From the NCBI GenBank assembly GCA_039931435.1, contig JBDTRY010000018.1, positions 1-34,988 on the forward strand: DNA of 34,988 bases. The letters are read 5' to 3'. Source of the DNA: JBDTRY01 sp039931435 (GTDB lineage Bacteria; Acidobacteriota; Thermoanaerobaculia; Gp7-AA8). Shown piece by piece: positions 21,759-30,327 of the stretch; position 1 is the first letter of the stretch, and each line of letters opens with the position of its first letter. The position numbers were made by a program, and so were the translations under genes. The notes under the pieces were generated by a model. That model was not told where the DNA came from, searched no databases, and saw nothing but the letters and a program-made list of their open reading frames with translations.

Positions 21759-23279
21759 ATGAAATCTGGCCCCATTCGAGTTTCTCTGACAGTTATTGCC
21801 CTGATTGCATTTCTTTCAGCTCCCCTTCAGAGCGCAACCCGGAAAAAAAAGACCAGAAAGACTGCCCGCAAAGCGCCGGTAGTGCAGGCGGTAACGCCGG
21901 CGGCCCAGGGATCCACTCTGGAAGAGAGGCTGGCGTCCCTGATGGGCAGCTCCGTCGTGCGAAGCTCCCACGCCAGCCTGGAAGTGGTGGATGTGGAGAG
22001 CGGACGGATAGTGGCCGAGCATGACTCCCACACGGCGGTTGCTCCCGCTTCGAACAACAAGCTGTTCACCACCTCAGCCGCTCTGGACCTGCTCGGACAG
22101 TCTTTCGAGTTTCGAACGAGCGTCTCCCTGAAGGGGGCCATCGACGCCAGCGGAACTCTGCATGGTGATGTGAAAATAACCGGACGGGGCGATCCAACGA
22201 TCGGCGGCCGTTTTCACGATGGCAATGCCACGGCCGTGATCGAGCAGTTTGCGGACGACCTGAAGGCGGCCGGCGTTCGTACCATCGCCGGCGACCTCAT
22301 TCTGGAGTACGGATACTTCGACACGGAATTCGTCCACCCCTCCTGGCCCGTGAATCAATTGAACAACTGGTACGAAGCCCCCATCGCTGCTCTCTCCATG
22401 CAGGAAGGCACGGTCATGGTCCGGGTCACACCCGGGCGTACGGGCGGTCATGCCGTCGTGGAGACCGAGCCTCCGAGCAGTTACATGACCGTGGAAAACT
22501 CGACATCGACACGAGGCGGCAGGGGAGCGTTCATCGGACGCCGGCCGGGCACGAGTGTCATCGTTGTGCGTGGTGACGTATCACCCCGGTCCGGAGCCAC
22601 ACAGGTTTACGTCACCGTACCCGATCCTCTCCAGTATTTTGCCGGTGTAACCCAGGAAACGTTCGCCCGGAGAGGTGTGACCGTCGGCGGCCAGGTCCGC
22701 CTCATGGCCGACGCTCCCGGTGACTGGAAAACCATCAGCGAGCACTCCACGCCGCTTCCCGTAGTGATCTATGTGATCAACAAGGTCAGCCAGAATCAGT
22801 ACGCGGAACAACTCGTGAAAACTCTCGGCGCTCAGATCAGGAACGAGGGATCCTGGGCGGCTGGAACGGGAGTTGTCGAACAGTGGATGCGTGAAAAGAT
22901 CGGTGTCCCGGCGGCCGAGTTCGACATGGCCGACGGTTCCGGAATGTCCCGCTTCAACCGCGCCTCGGCCAACGCGTTCACTTCCGTTCTTCGCTACATG
23001 TGGAAACAACCCTTCCGCCGTGAGTTCGTCAGCTCCATGCCCTACAGCGGCGAGCCCGATTCCAGGCTCCGCCGCCGCCTCAATCAGCAACCGTATGCCC
23101 GCCAGGTGTACGCCAAGACCGGCTACATCGTCGGCGTCATCGGGCTCTCCGGATACGTGCATGCGCAGAGCGGGAAGATCTATGCCTTTTCGTTTCTGTT
23201 CAACGCCTATCCAAGCGGCGTGTGGGGGGTGTATCGCCTCCAGGACGAAATGCTGAAGGAGATCGTCACGGGCGGGTAG
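21759..23279 (+). CDS. dacB: D-alanyl-D-alanine carboxypeptidase/endopeptidase (PBP4, DacB)
   Basis: The 506-aa exported enzyme trims or hydrolyses peptidoglycan cross-links. It begins with a signal peptide (hydrophobic VSLTVIALIAFLSAPLQSA, about residues 8-26), then a Lys/Arg-rich linker. The catalytic set is S98-x-x-K101 (PASNNKLFTT), S344-Q-N346 and K453-T-G455 (YAKTGYIVGVIGLSGY). The spacing of about 245 residues between SxxK and SxN, with domain insertions, is typical of class C low-molecular-mass PBPs. The 137 bp upstream contain a T-run and no recognised promoter. Together with the class A PBP and PgeF it forms the peptidoglycan theme of the window. Confidence 0.93.
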   Translation: MKSGPIRVSLTVIALIAFLSAPLQSATRKKKTRKTARKAPVVQAVTPAAQGSTLEERLASLMGSSVVRSSHASLEVVDVESGRIVAEHDSHTAVAPASNNKLFTTSAALDLLGQSFEFRTSVSLKGAIDASGTLHGDVKITGRGDPTIGGRFHDGNATAVIEQFADDLKAAGVRTIAGDLILEYGYFDTEFVHPSWPVNQLNNWYEAPIAALSMQEGTVMVRVTPGRTGGHAVVETEPPSSYMTVENSTSTRGGRGAFIGRRPGTSVIVVRGDVSPRSGATQVYVTVPDPLQYFAGVTQETFARRGVTVGGQVRLMADAPGDWKTISEHSTPLPVVIYVINKVSQNQYAEQLVKTLGAQIRNEGSWAAGTGVVEQWMREKIGVPAAEFDMADGSGMSRFNRASANAFTSVLRYMWKQPFRREFVSSMPYSGEPDSRLRRRLNQQPYARQVYAKTGYIVGVIGLSGYVHAQSGKIYAFSFLFNAYPSGVWGVYRLQDEMLKEIVTGG

Positions 23280-23345
23280 AGCCTGGCCTGGCTCGTGCCC
23301 TTCGTACGGCCTCCGGCTGCATGATCTGCTGGATTTGCCGCGCAA

Positions 23346-23388
23346 TTTCACCCTTGTTCACTCTGTTCTATACTCAAATCAGGAGAGG
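23346..23388 (+). promoter_or_regulatory. guaB promoter and ribosome binding site
   Basis: TATACT at 23369-23374 is a good -10 box. A weak TTTCAC (23346-23351) sits 17 bp upstream as a candidate -35. AGGAGAGG at 23381-23388 is a strong ribosome site 5 nt before the guaB ATG. The predicted leader would be only about 13 nt. Confidence 0.45.
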
Positions 23389-23393
23389 ACGGA

Positions 23394-24953
23394 ATGAGCG
23401 AAGAACGCTTTATTGAAGATCGGCAGATTGTGGGCAGAGTCGATATCCACGAGGTCGCGCCCATCGAGCCGGTCGCGGACTCTGACCGCTTCGCGTCCAT
23501 TCCCCTGGCGCTGACTTTCGACGACGTTCTCCTCGTTCCTTCGCGCTCGGAGATCCATCCGAATTTCGTTGACACCAGCACCAGGCTGACCCGGGACATC
23601 CGCCTGAATATTCCGATTCTCTCCGCCGCCATGGACACGGTCACCGAAGCCCGGCTGGCAATCGCCATGGCTCAGCTCGGAGGGCTCGGCGTGATCCACA
23701 AGAACATGACCATCGACCAGCAGGCCGAGGAAGTGGACAAGGTGAAGAGATCCGAAGCGGGAATGATCGTCGACCCCGTGACGATGCGTCCGTGGCAGCG
23801 GATCTCCGAGGCTCTTCAGGTCATGGAAAAGTACAAGATCTCCGGCGTTCCGGTGACCAACGAGCACGGGAAGCTCGTCGGCATCCTCACCAACCGGGAC
23901 CTGCGTTTCGAGACGAGGCTGGACGTTCCCATCGCCGAGCGCATGACCAAGGAAAACCTCATCACCGTGCCGGTGGGAACGACACTGGAGCAGGCCCGTG
24001 AGGTCCTCCACCAGCATCGCATCGAAAAACTCCTCGTCGTCGACGGCAATGGTGACCTCAAGGGCCTGATCACGGTCAAGGACATTCAAAAGGCGAGGCG
24101 TTATCCGACGGCAGCCAAAGATCCTCTGGGACGGCTGCGCTGCGGGGCAGCCATCGGCGTGGGAAGCGAAGGACTGGACCGGGCCCGTGCACTCATCAAC
24201 GCCAAGGTCGACGTCATCGTCATCGACTCCGCGCACGCGCACTCGCGTGGCGTCATGGACTTGATCGTGGAATTCAAGCGGCTTTTCCCCGATACCCCGC
24301 TCATTGCCGGGAACGTCGCCACCTACGAGGGTGCGCGCGACCTGATCGAACTGGGGATCGACGCCATCAAAGTGGGAATCGGCCCGGGCTCGATCTGTAC
24401 GACGAGGATGATCGCCGGGGCCGGTGTTCCCCAGGTCACGGCCGTGATGGAGTGTGTCCGAGCCGCAGCGGAGAAAGACATCCCGGTCATCAGTGATGGC
24501 GGAATCAAGTTCTCAGGCGACATCACCAAGGCTCTTGCAGCAGGAGCACACACGGTCATGATCGGCTCCCTGTTTGCGGGAACCGACGAAGCACCTGGCG
24601 AAACGATTCTCTATCAGGGTCGCACCTTCAAGAGTTATCGAGGAATGGGATCGCTGGGCGCAATGCAGGCCGGATCGAAGGATCGCTACTTTCAGGAAGA
24701 CGAAACGGAAGCGTCCAAGCTCGTACCGGAAGGAATCGAAGGAAAAGTTCCCTACAAAGGCTCGCTCGGGGCCATGGTTCCCCAGCTCGTTGGCGGGCTT
24801 CGTTCAGGAATGGGTCTGACCGGATCCACGAGCATCGATGAACTGCGTACCCGTACCCAGTTCGTGAGGATCTCCGCTGCCGGATTGCGCGAGAGTCACG
24901 CACACGACGTGATCATCACCAAGGAAGCTCCGAACTATCGGATCGATCAGTAG
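23394..24953 (+). CDS. guaB: IMP dehydrogenase
   Basis: The 519-aa enzyme oxidises IMP to XMP with NAD+, the committed step of GMP synthesis. TFDDVLLVPSRSEIHP opens the TIM barrel. Two CBS domains fall at about residues 120-235 (MVDPVTMRP-like and GLITVKDIQKA segments), the catalytic loop is GPGSICTTR with C335, and the flap includes YRGMGSLGAM. The C terminus ends in the expected SHAHDVIITKEAPNY. It is about 30 residues longer than most bacterial GuaB because of a charged N-terminal extension before the barrel. The ATG is fixed by AGGAGAGG 5 nt upstream. Confidence 0.96.
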   Translation: MSEERFIEDRQIVGRVDIHEVAPIEPVADSDRFASIPLALTFDDVLLVPSRSEIHPNFVDTSTRLTRDIRLNIPILSAAMDTVTEARLAIAMAQLGGLGVIHKNMTIDQQAEEVDKVKRSEAGMIVDPVTMRPWQRISEALQVMEKYKISGVPVTNEHGKLVGILTNRDLRFETRLDVPIAERMTKENLITVPVGTTLEQAREVLHQHRIEKLLVVDGNGDLKGLITVKDIQKARRYPTAAKDPLGRLRCGAAIGVGSEGLDRARALINAKVDVIVIDSAHAHSRGVMDLIVEFKRLFPDTPLIAGNVATYEGARDLIELGIDAIKVGIGPGSICTTRMIAGAGVPQVTAVMECVRAAAEKDIPVISDGGIKFSGDITKALAAGAHTVMIGSLFAGTDEAPGETILYQGRTFKSYRGMGSLGAMQAGSKDRYFQEDETEASKLVPEGIEGKVPYKGSLGAMVPQLVGGLRSGMGLTGSTSIDELRTRTQFVRISAAGLRESHAHDVIITKEAPNYRIDQ

Positions 24954-24982
24954 TTTCCGGGAGGACCGCAGGAGGCAATGTC

Positions 24983-25738
24983 TTGCCTCGTTCCGGCAGA
25001 CCTGGTCCGGTCCGCTCCCGTCCGTCAATGGCCCGACTGCGCATCGTACTGGTTGAACCTCGCGAAGGCGGCAATGTAGGTGCCGTGGCGCGGGCCATGA
25101 AGAATTTCGGATTCGGAGATCTGGTCATCGCTGGAAATGCCCCTCCGCTCCATCCCGTGGCGGAGTGGTGGGCGAGCGGCGCGGACGATGTGTTGGACGC
25201 GCTTACGCTCGCCCCCTCGTTGAATGCGGCGTTGGCAGACGCGCACCTTTCGATTGCCACGACGTCCAGCCGCGGCAGGGACCTCCCCACGCCCTTGACG
25301 CCACTGACTGCCGCAGAGCTATTCGCCGCATTGGGACCTTCGCAGACTCTGGCTCTGGTCTTCGGCCGCGAGGATCGAGGACTGACTTCCGCGGAAACGT
25401 CCACCTGCCAGCGCACGGCGACCATCCCTGCGTCTGCGGTCTTTCCCACACTCAATCTCGCCCAGTCCGTGGCCATCTTCTGCTATGAGATGAGTCGGGC
25501 CACGGCAGCCGCACCCGTGGTCTATCGCCAGCTCGCCGAGGCGGCGGCTCTGGAGCGCCTTCATGACGGATTTCGCGATCTTTTGTTGCGAGGCGGGTTC
25601 CTCGACGAGCAGAACCCCGATCACATCTACGCCGAGCTGCGTGCTCTGGCGGGCAGGCTCTCGCTCGATGAGCGCGAAGCGGTGATCCTGCAGGGAGTGC
25701 TCCGGCGGTTGCTGTGGCGAATCGATCACCAGTCCTGA
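24983..25738 (+). CDS. TrmJ-like tRNA/rRNA 2'-O-methyltransferase (SPOUT, TrmH family group 1)
   Basis: The 251-aa SAM-dependent enzyme belongs to the SPOUT fold: IVLVEPREGGNVGAVARAMK (motif 1), LALVFGREDRGLTSAE (motif 2) and PTLNLAQSVAIFCYEM (motif 3, knot). The closest well-known member is TrmJ, which methylates position 32 of tRNA. The TTG start at 24983 is supported by GGAGG (24971-24975) 7 nt upstream and gives 15 extra basic residues. ATG 25028 would match the usual N terminus but has no ribosome site. It follows guaB by 29 bp and is probably co-transcribed. It converges on the response regulator across 22 bp. Confidence 0.87.
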   Translation: MPRSGRPGPVRSRPSMARLRIVLVEPREGGNVGAVARAMKNFGFGDLVIAGNAPPLHPVAEWWASGADDVLDALTLAPSLNAALADAHLSIATTSSRGRDLPTPLTPLTAAELFAALGPSQTLALVFGREDRGLTSAETSTCQRTATIPASAVFPTLNLAQSVAIFCYEMSRATAAAPVVYRQLAEAAALERLHDGFRDLLLRGGFLDEQNPDHIYAELRALAGRLSLDEREAVILQGVLRRLLWRIDHQS

Positions 25739-25760
25739 GCGTGGCAGGCTGATCTCGAGG

Positions 25761-26195
25761 TCATTTCCTGGAGTGGCTGCCGTTCAGGCATTCCTCCATC
25801 ATCTCCGTGAACTTCTCCAGGTCGAACGGTTTCAGAATGGAGTTGCATGCACTGTCGTGCGGAAGCTTCTCCACTCCGCGCTGGCCGGCCGCAGTAAAAA
25901 CGATGATGTGGGGCCGTTGGCCATCTGCATAGATCTCGGCCATACGCTGCAGGAACTGGTATCCGTTCATGCGGGGCATCATCAGATCCAGCAGGATGAG
26001 GTCAAAAGAGCCCTCTTTCAGCGTTTCCAGCCCTGTCAGCCCGTCTTCGGCGAGGGTGACCTCGAAGTGCAGCCTGCTGAGAACAGCCTGCAGCAGCACT
26101 CTGATGGCCAGGTCGTCGTCGATGACGAGAATGTGCTGACCGGTGCCGTCGATTCTCGATGGATTCAAGTGTGCTCCAGCCGCCGGATTCTGCAT
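25761..26195 (-). CDS. Single-domain response regulator (CheY-like receiver)
   Basis: The 144-aa protein is essentially one receiver domain: acidic pocket in ILVIDDDLAIRVLL, phosphoacceptor D70 in LILLDLMMPRMNGY, the switch Thr in IIVFTAAG and the conserved Lys in ILKPFD. No output domain follows, so it would act by protein contact, like CheY or Spo0F. ATG 26195 was chosen to leave a short, flexible N-terminal segment. The frame is open to an ATG at 26306, but the extra 37 residues are non-conserved and would run into the ligA promoter. It is divergent from ligA; no histidine kinase lies next to it, so it is an orphan. Confidence 0.87.
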   Translation of the reverse strand: MQNPAAGAHLNPSRIDGTGQHILVIDDDLAIRVLLQAVLSRLHFEVTLAEDGLTGLETLKEGSFDLILLDLMMPRMNGYQFLQRMAEIYADGQRPHIIVFTAAGQRGVEKLPHDSACNSILKPFDLEKFTEMMEECLNGSHSRK

Positions 26196-26284
26196 CGGGT
26201 AGATCTGTGCCTGGGAAGCACGAGCGGTCGTTTCCCTTCGCAGTGGAATTGTCAGGCCAACGCAACGCGGAGTCCAGAGCGCAT

Positions 26285-26313
26285 TTATCTCCGAAGGCTC
26301 TGGCATTTATACT
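26285..26313 (+). promoter_or_regulatory. ligA promoter (TATACT -10, weak -35)
   Basis: TATACT at 26308-26313 is a strong -10. TTATCT at 26285-26290 is a weak -35 at 17 bp. The ligA ATG is only 9 nt after the -10, so the transcript would have almost no leader, and no Shine-Dalgarno is visible. Confidence 0.45.
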
Positions 26314-26322
26314 TTCGACCCT

Positions 26323-28344
26323 ATGCCCAGACGCGAGCCTGACCGGAAAAAGCCTGAAAAAACCATCGAGAACGAAATCGAGGCGCTGCGCCGGGAGCTG
26401 ATCCGTCACGAGCGTTTGTATTACGTGGACCATGAGAGCGAGATCAGCGACTACGACTTCGACCAGATGATGAAGCGTCTCGAGGAACTGGAGCGGGCCC
26501 ACCCGCAATTTGCCTCCACCACCTCACCGACTTCACGCGTGGGAGGAGCTCCCGTAGAGGGTTTCCAGTCTGTACTTCACGATCCTCCGATGATGTCCAT
26601 CGACAACATCTACACGTTCGAAGACCTTGGCGAATGGCACGAGCGCGTCCAGCGTGCCGCAGGAACCACGACCGTCGAATACGAGGTGGAATTGAAGATC
26701 GACGGCGTATCCATCGACCTGCTCTACCACAAGGGCAAGCTGGCCCGAGGAGCAACGCGCGGCGACGGCTTGCGAGGTGACGACGTTACGTCCAACGTGC
26801 GCACCGTACGTTCCCTGCCGCTGGAAATCGAGCCGCGTTACGACGTTCTCCAGATTCGCGGAGAGATCTACATCGACAAGCGCGATTTCGTGGCAATGAA
26901 CCAGATGAAAGAGGACGAGGGCCTCGCCATGTTTGCCAACCCGCGGAATGCGGCGGCGGGTGCGCTGCGCCTGCTCGACTCCAGGTTGAGCGCTGCCCGA
27001 CGCCTCAGCGCTCTGGTTTACCAGGTTGTCCGGGCTGGCGAGATGCGCATCGCTACGCAGAGTGCCGGATACGAGATTCTTGAGGATCTGGGCTTCCCGG
27101 TGAATCCGAAGCGGGTGCTCTGCAGCGATCTCGAATCCCTGCAGGAATTCATCGGCGGATTTCGTGAGAAACGGCACGACCTGCCCTTCGAGATCGACGG
27201 CATGGTGGTGAAGGTGAACCGCCGGGATCTGCAGCTGGAGTTGGGCTCGACATCCAAAGCACCGCGCTGGGCGATCGCCTTCAAGTATCCGCCCGAGGCG
27301 GCCCGGACGGTGGTCCGCGGTATCACGGCACAGGTGGGCCGGTCCGGCGCGGTGACCCCCGTCGCGGAATTCGACCCGGTCACCGTCGGGGGCTCGACGA
27401 TTCGACGCGCCACGCTTCACAACTACGAGGAACTGGCGCGGAAGGATGTCCGCGTCGGAGATGCCGTGCTCGTGGAAAAGGGTGGGGACGTCATCCCCAA
27501 GGTGGCCGAGGTGCTTCTCTCCGAGCGTCCCGAAGGAGCAACGCCAGTCACACCGCCCGAGCGTTGCCCTGTATGCGATGAACCGGTGCATCGTTTCGAA
27601 GAGGAGGTTGCCGTTCGCTGCGTGAACGGTGGCTGTCCGGCCATCGTTCGGCAGTCGATCCTGCACTTTGCCAGCCGGAGAGCCATGGATATCGAGGGAC
27701 TGGGAGAGAAAGTCGTCGACCTTCTGATCGAAAAAAATCTCGTGCACGACTTCTCTTCGCTCTACGAGTTGCGAGGTGAGGATCTCATCGGGCTTCCAGG
27801 TTTCGCCGAGAAAAAATCGAGCGCCCTTGTCGAGCAGATTCAGGGGGCCCGAACTCCGGAGCTCTCCCGTCTCATCTACGCCATCGGAATCCGTTTTGTC
27901 GGCGAACGCAGCGCCCGACTTCTGGCCGATCAGTTCGGATCAATGGAGCGACTGGCTTCGGCCTCGTTCGACGAACTGGTGGAGGTTCCCGAAATCGGCC
28001 CGAAGGTGGCAGACGCCGTGCTCTTTTTCTTTTCCGTTTCCGGGAACCGTCAGATGCTCGACCGTCTGCGCAGCCTTGGCGTTCAGCCGGTTCACGTCGC
28101 TCCGGTTGAGAGCGGTCAGCTGCTGGGGCAGACGATCGTAGTCACCGGCAGTCTGGAGCGTTTCACCCGCGACGAGATTCACAACCTGATCGAGCGCGAG
28201 GGCGGCAAGCCTTCCGGCTCTGTCTCATCGCGCACGTCGTTCGTTATCGCGGGGTCGGAAGCGGGGACGAAGCGCGATAAGGCCGTAAAGCTGGGAATCC
28301 CAGTGATGACCGAGGAGGAATTTCTGGCCATGATCGGAGAGTGA
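26323..28344 (+). CDS. ligA: NAD+-dependent DNA ligase
   Basis: The 673-aa enzyme seals nicks in replication and repair, using NAD+. Domains in order: Ia region (YYVDHESEISDYDFDQMM), adenylation domain with nucleophile K125 in ELKIDGVSI, OB fold (QVGRSGAVTPVAEF), four-Cys zinc finger (C415, C418, C433, C438), helix-hairpin-helix repeats (IEGLGEKVVD, LPGFAEKKS, VPEIGPKVAD) and a C-terminal BRCT domain (VVTGSLERFTRDEI). The length and motif set are standard for LigA. ATG 26323 has no ribosome site and sits 9 nt after a TATACT box. Confidence 0.97.
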   Translation: MPRREPDRKKPEKTIENEIEALRRELIRHERLYYVDHESEISDYDFDQMMKRLEELERAHPQFASTTSPTSRVGGAPVEGFQSVLHDPPMMSIDNIYTFEDLGEWHERVQRAAGTTTVEYEVELKIDGVSIDLLYHKGKLARGATRGDGLRGDDVTSNVRTVRSLPLEIEPRYDVLQIRGEIYIDKRDFVAMNQMKEDEGLAMFANPRNAAAGALRLLDSRLSAARRLSALVYQVVRAGEMRIATQSAGYEILEDLGFPVNPKRVLCSDLESLQEFIGGFREKRHDLPFEIDGMVVKVNRRDLQLELGSTSKAPRWAIAFKYPPEAARTVVRGITAQVGRSGAVTPVAEFDPVTVGGSTIRRATLHNYEELARKDVRVGDAVLVEKGGDVIPKVAEVLLSERPEGATPVTPPERCPVCDEPVHRFEEEVAVRCVNGGCPAIVRQSILHFASRRAMDIEGLGEKVVDLLIEKNLVHDFSSLYELRGEDLIGLPGFAEKKSSALVEQIQGARTPELSRLIYAIGIRFVGERSARLLADQFGSMERLASASFDELVEVPEIGPKVADAVLFFFSVSGNRQMLDRLRSLGVQPVHVAPVESGQLLGQTIVVTGSLERFTRDEIHNLIEREGGKPSGSVSSRTSFVIAGSEAGTKRDKAVKLGIPVMTEEEFLAMIGE

Positions 28345-28381
28345 AAAAAACGAGCGCTGCGATTCTCAGAGAGGTCGGGAC

Positions 28382-29014
28382 CTAGAGGTAGATATCCACG
28401 TTTACCTGGGAGCGGAGTTGATTGGTCCAGATCTCCAACTCTTTCTGCAGCCGATCGGACTTGAGCAGATCCCGAATCGATTCCCGCACCTCTCCGAGAG
28501 GCTGGATGGGCAGGCTACGCTCGCGGCGCTGTGGTACCCACACATCCCGGTAGTACGTTTCGATTTCCTCGAGAGCGACGAAGATGAGGGGCGAGAAGCG
28601 TTCCTCGACGTAGGCATCGACCTGAAGCTGGCGTTTGATCAACGCCTTCACTTCGTCGGCGCTGAGCTCGGTTTCCGTGAGCACTTTTTGAAATTCTTCG
28701 GGTGATGAGAATCGGGCCACGACTTCCCGGAAACGGGCCTGCACCTGATCGGCCGAAAGATCCTCGGCACCGAAGCGGACGGCATCACGGTAGCGGAGGG
28801 CCTGGGCGATCAGCGCATCCAGCACCCTGGCCCGGAAGGCTGAATCGTCTTCGCCATTGTTACGCTGGTAAAGGCGCAGGCGGATGATCTGATCGATGGC
28901 GCTGGTGGTGATGACGTCGTGATCGATTGTCGCCGCGATGCGGTCGATGACCGTAGCCCCTGCCATCGACGGCAGAAGGATCAGGGAGGCACAGAGCAGA
29001 AGCGTGACCTTCAT
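28382..29014 (-). CDS. SurA-like periplasmic chaperone without a PPIase domain
   Basis: The 210-aa exported protein has a clear signal peptide (MKVTLLLCASLILLPSMAGA) followed directly by IDRIAATIDHDVITTSAIDQ. That segment is the typical start of the SurA N-terminal chaperone domain (normally 'drivAvVNddvIt'). The rest is helical, with an FQKVLTETELSADEVKALIK segment as in SurA N-domains, but no parvulin domain follows. It probably assists folding or delivery of outer-membrane proteins. I chose ATG 29014 for the signal peptide; in-frame ATG 29047 has GGAGG only 1 nt away and would bury the signal sequence. Its stop faces that of ligA (37 bp), and it is divergent from hrcA. Confidence 0.78.
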   Translation of the reverse strand: MKVTLLLCASLILLPSMAGATVIDRIAATIDHDVITTSAIDQIIRLRLYQRNNGEDDSAFRARVLDALIAQALRYRDAVRFGAEDLSADQVQARFREVVARFSSPEEFQKVLTETELSADEVKALIKRQLQVDAYVEERFSPLIFVALEEIETYYRDVWVPQRRERSLPIQPLGEVRESIRDLLKSDRLQKELEIWTNQLRSQVNVDIYL

Positions 29015-29020
29015 CAGGGA

Positions 29021-29026
29021 AGTATA
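29021..29026 (-). promoter_or_regulatory. -10 box of the SurA-like gene
   Basis: On the - strand TATACT ends 6 nt before ATG 29014. No -35 match is evident at 16-18 bp. If used, transcription would start at or next to the A of the ATG, giving a leaderless mRNA. Confidence 0.35.
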
Positions 29027-29145
29027 CGTTCTGGCTGGGCCGCTCATTCCTCCGGGGAGCGATGGATCGGCTCTCCTCCGGGGAATCTCATCCCGATGGA
29101 TGTCGTTCCAATCTACGCACTTACGCTCCGTTCCTGAGGCCACTG

Positions 29146-29172
29146 CTGGCACTCAGCTCCAAAGAGTGCCAA
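29146..29172. promoter_or_regulatory. CIRCE operator (HrcA binding site)
   Basis: CTGGCACTC (29146-29154), a 9-nt spacer, and GAGTGCCAA (29164-29172) match the 27-bp CIRCE consensus TTAGCACTC-N9-GAGTGCTAA at 7 of 9 and 8 of 9 positions; the inner 8 bp of each arm pair perfectly. It lies 81 bp before the hrcA ATG, so HrcA should repress its own operon and release it on heat shock. It also lies 131 bp from the divergent SurA-like start. Confidence 0.9.
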
Positions 29173-29253
29173 GCGCGCGACATCGCTGATGTGCGACACT
29201 CTGCGGTGACGAGACCACAGCGCGAACCGGGAGCCGGCGCACACAGAGAAGCC

Positions 29254-30327
29254 ATGGCCCAGAAGAACCCGACATCAGCCGATCAGCTCGAATCGCGATC
29301 CCGCGAAGTTCTCCGGGAGATCGTCATTCAATACATCTCTGAGGGAGATCCAATAAGTTCCCGGTCGCTGGCACGGAGCGGACGTTTCGCGCTCTCGCCG
29401 GCCAGCCTCAGGAATGTCATGGCGGATCTCGAGGACCTGGGGTACGTGTTTCAACCGCATACATCGGCTGGCCGCATTCCAACGGATCGCGGTTACCGCT
29501 TCTTCATCGACCATCTCATGAAGTCGCGAAAGCTCACTCTGCACGAACGCGGGGTGATCGACGAAAACGTTTCCAGAACCAGCGAACTCGACGAAGTCAT
29601 GCACCTCTGCTCGCGACTGCTCTCGAAGCTCAGTGATCAGGTCGGACTGGTGTTCATGCCTACGCTCGAGCATCTGACCATGCGCAGCCTGGATCTGGTG
29701 CCGGTGGCCGATCGCCGGGTGATGTGCATCATCGTCGGCACCAACGGCGTGGTTGCGGACAAGATGATTCAGACAGAGCAGAATTTCAGCCGCGACGAAC
29801 TGGGCCGGATTGCACGTTACATCACCAGCGAGTTCGCCGGTCTGACGCTGGATGAAGTACGTCTGCGCATGCAGAGCCTTCTCGACGAAGAGCGAGCACG
29901 ATACGACGAGTTGCTGCGCAGCAGCATGATTCTCGGGCTGGAGGTCGTGGGGGGTGTTCTCCCGCACGAGCACGAGCTCTTTGTGGAGGGAACGAACTCG
30001 ATCCTCAGCAAGCCCGAGTTCGCCAACGCCGATGCCATGCGCAAGACCATGCTGGCACTGCAGGAAAAAGAGAAGCTGGTAAAGATCCTGAATCAGCTCA
30101 ACGAGGATGGATTACGCATCGTCGTGGGTTCGGAGAGTCAGTTCACTCACGATTACAATCTGAGCATGGTAGTGACGAAATATGGGTCTGCCTCCCGGCC
30201 GCACGGTGTCGTGGGCATCATCGGCCCCACCCGTATGGAATATGGGAGGATCTCCCCGCTGGTCGCATATCTGGGGCAGGTGCTCAGCCGTAAAATCGAG
30301 GAAACTGAAGAGGAGCGCGGTTCGTGA
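29254..30327 (+). CDS. hrcA: Heat-inducible transcription repressor HrcA
   Basis: The 357-aa repressor binds CIRCE and depends on chaperonin for folding in characterised species. The N-terminal winged helix is visible as LREIVIQYISEGDPISSRSL then SPASLRNVMADLEDLGYV and HTSAGRIPTDRGYRFFID, a hallmark of the family. The central dimerisation/regulatory region carries VVADKMIQ and IARYITSEFAG, and the C terminus has GVVGIIGPTRMEYGRISPLV. ATG 29254 begins just before the DNA-binding helices and has GAGA about 6 nt upstream; the open frame further up runs through the CIRCE element and is not coding. It is first in the operon with grpE, whose GTG start overlaps its stop (GTGA). Confidence 0.96.
   Translation: MAQKNPTSADQLESRSREVLREIVIQYISEGDPISSRSLARSGRFALSPASLRNVMADLEDLGYVFQPHTSAGRIPTDRGYRFFIDHLMKSRKLTLHERGVIDENVSRTSELDEVMHLCSRLLSKLSDQVGLVFMPTLEHLTMRSLDLVPVADRRVMCIIVGTNGVVADKMIQTEQNFSRDELGRIARYITSEFAGLTLDEVRLRMQSLLDEERARYDELLRSSMILGLEVVGGVLPHEHELFVEGTNSILSKPEFANADAMRKTMLALQEKEKLVKILNQLNEDGLRIVVGSESQFTHDYNLSMVVTKYGSASRPHGVVGIIGPTRMEYGRISPLVAYLGQVLSRKIEETEEERGS

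Noticed and set aside
26533..27747. 404-codon open frame on the - strand inside ligA
   Set aside because: Antisense shadow of ligA, whose catalytic, zinc-finger and HhH motifs are intact across the interval.
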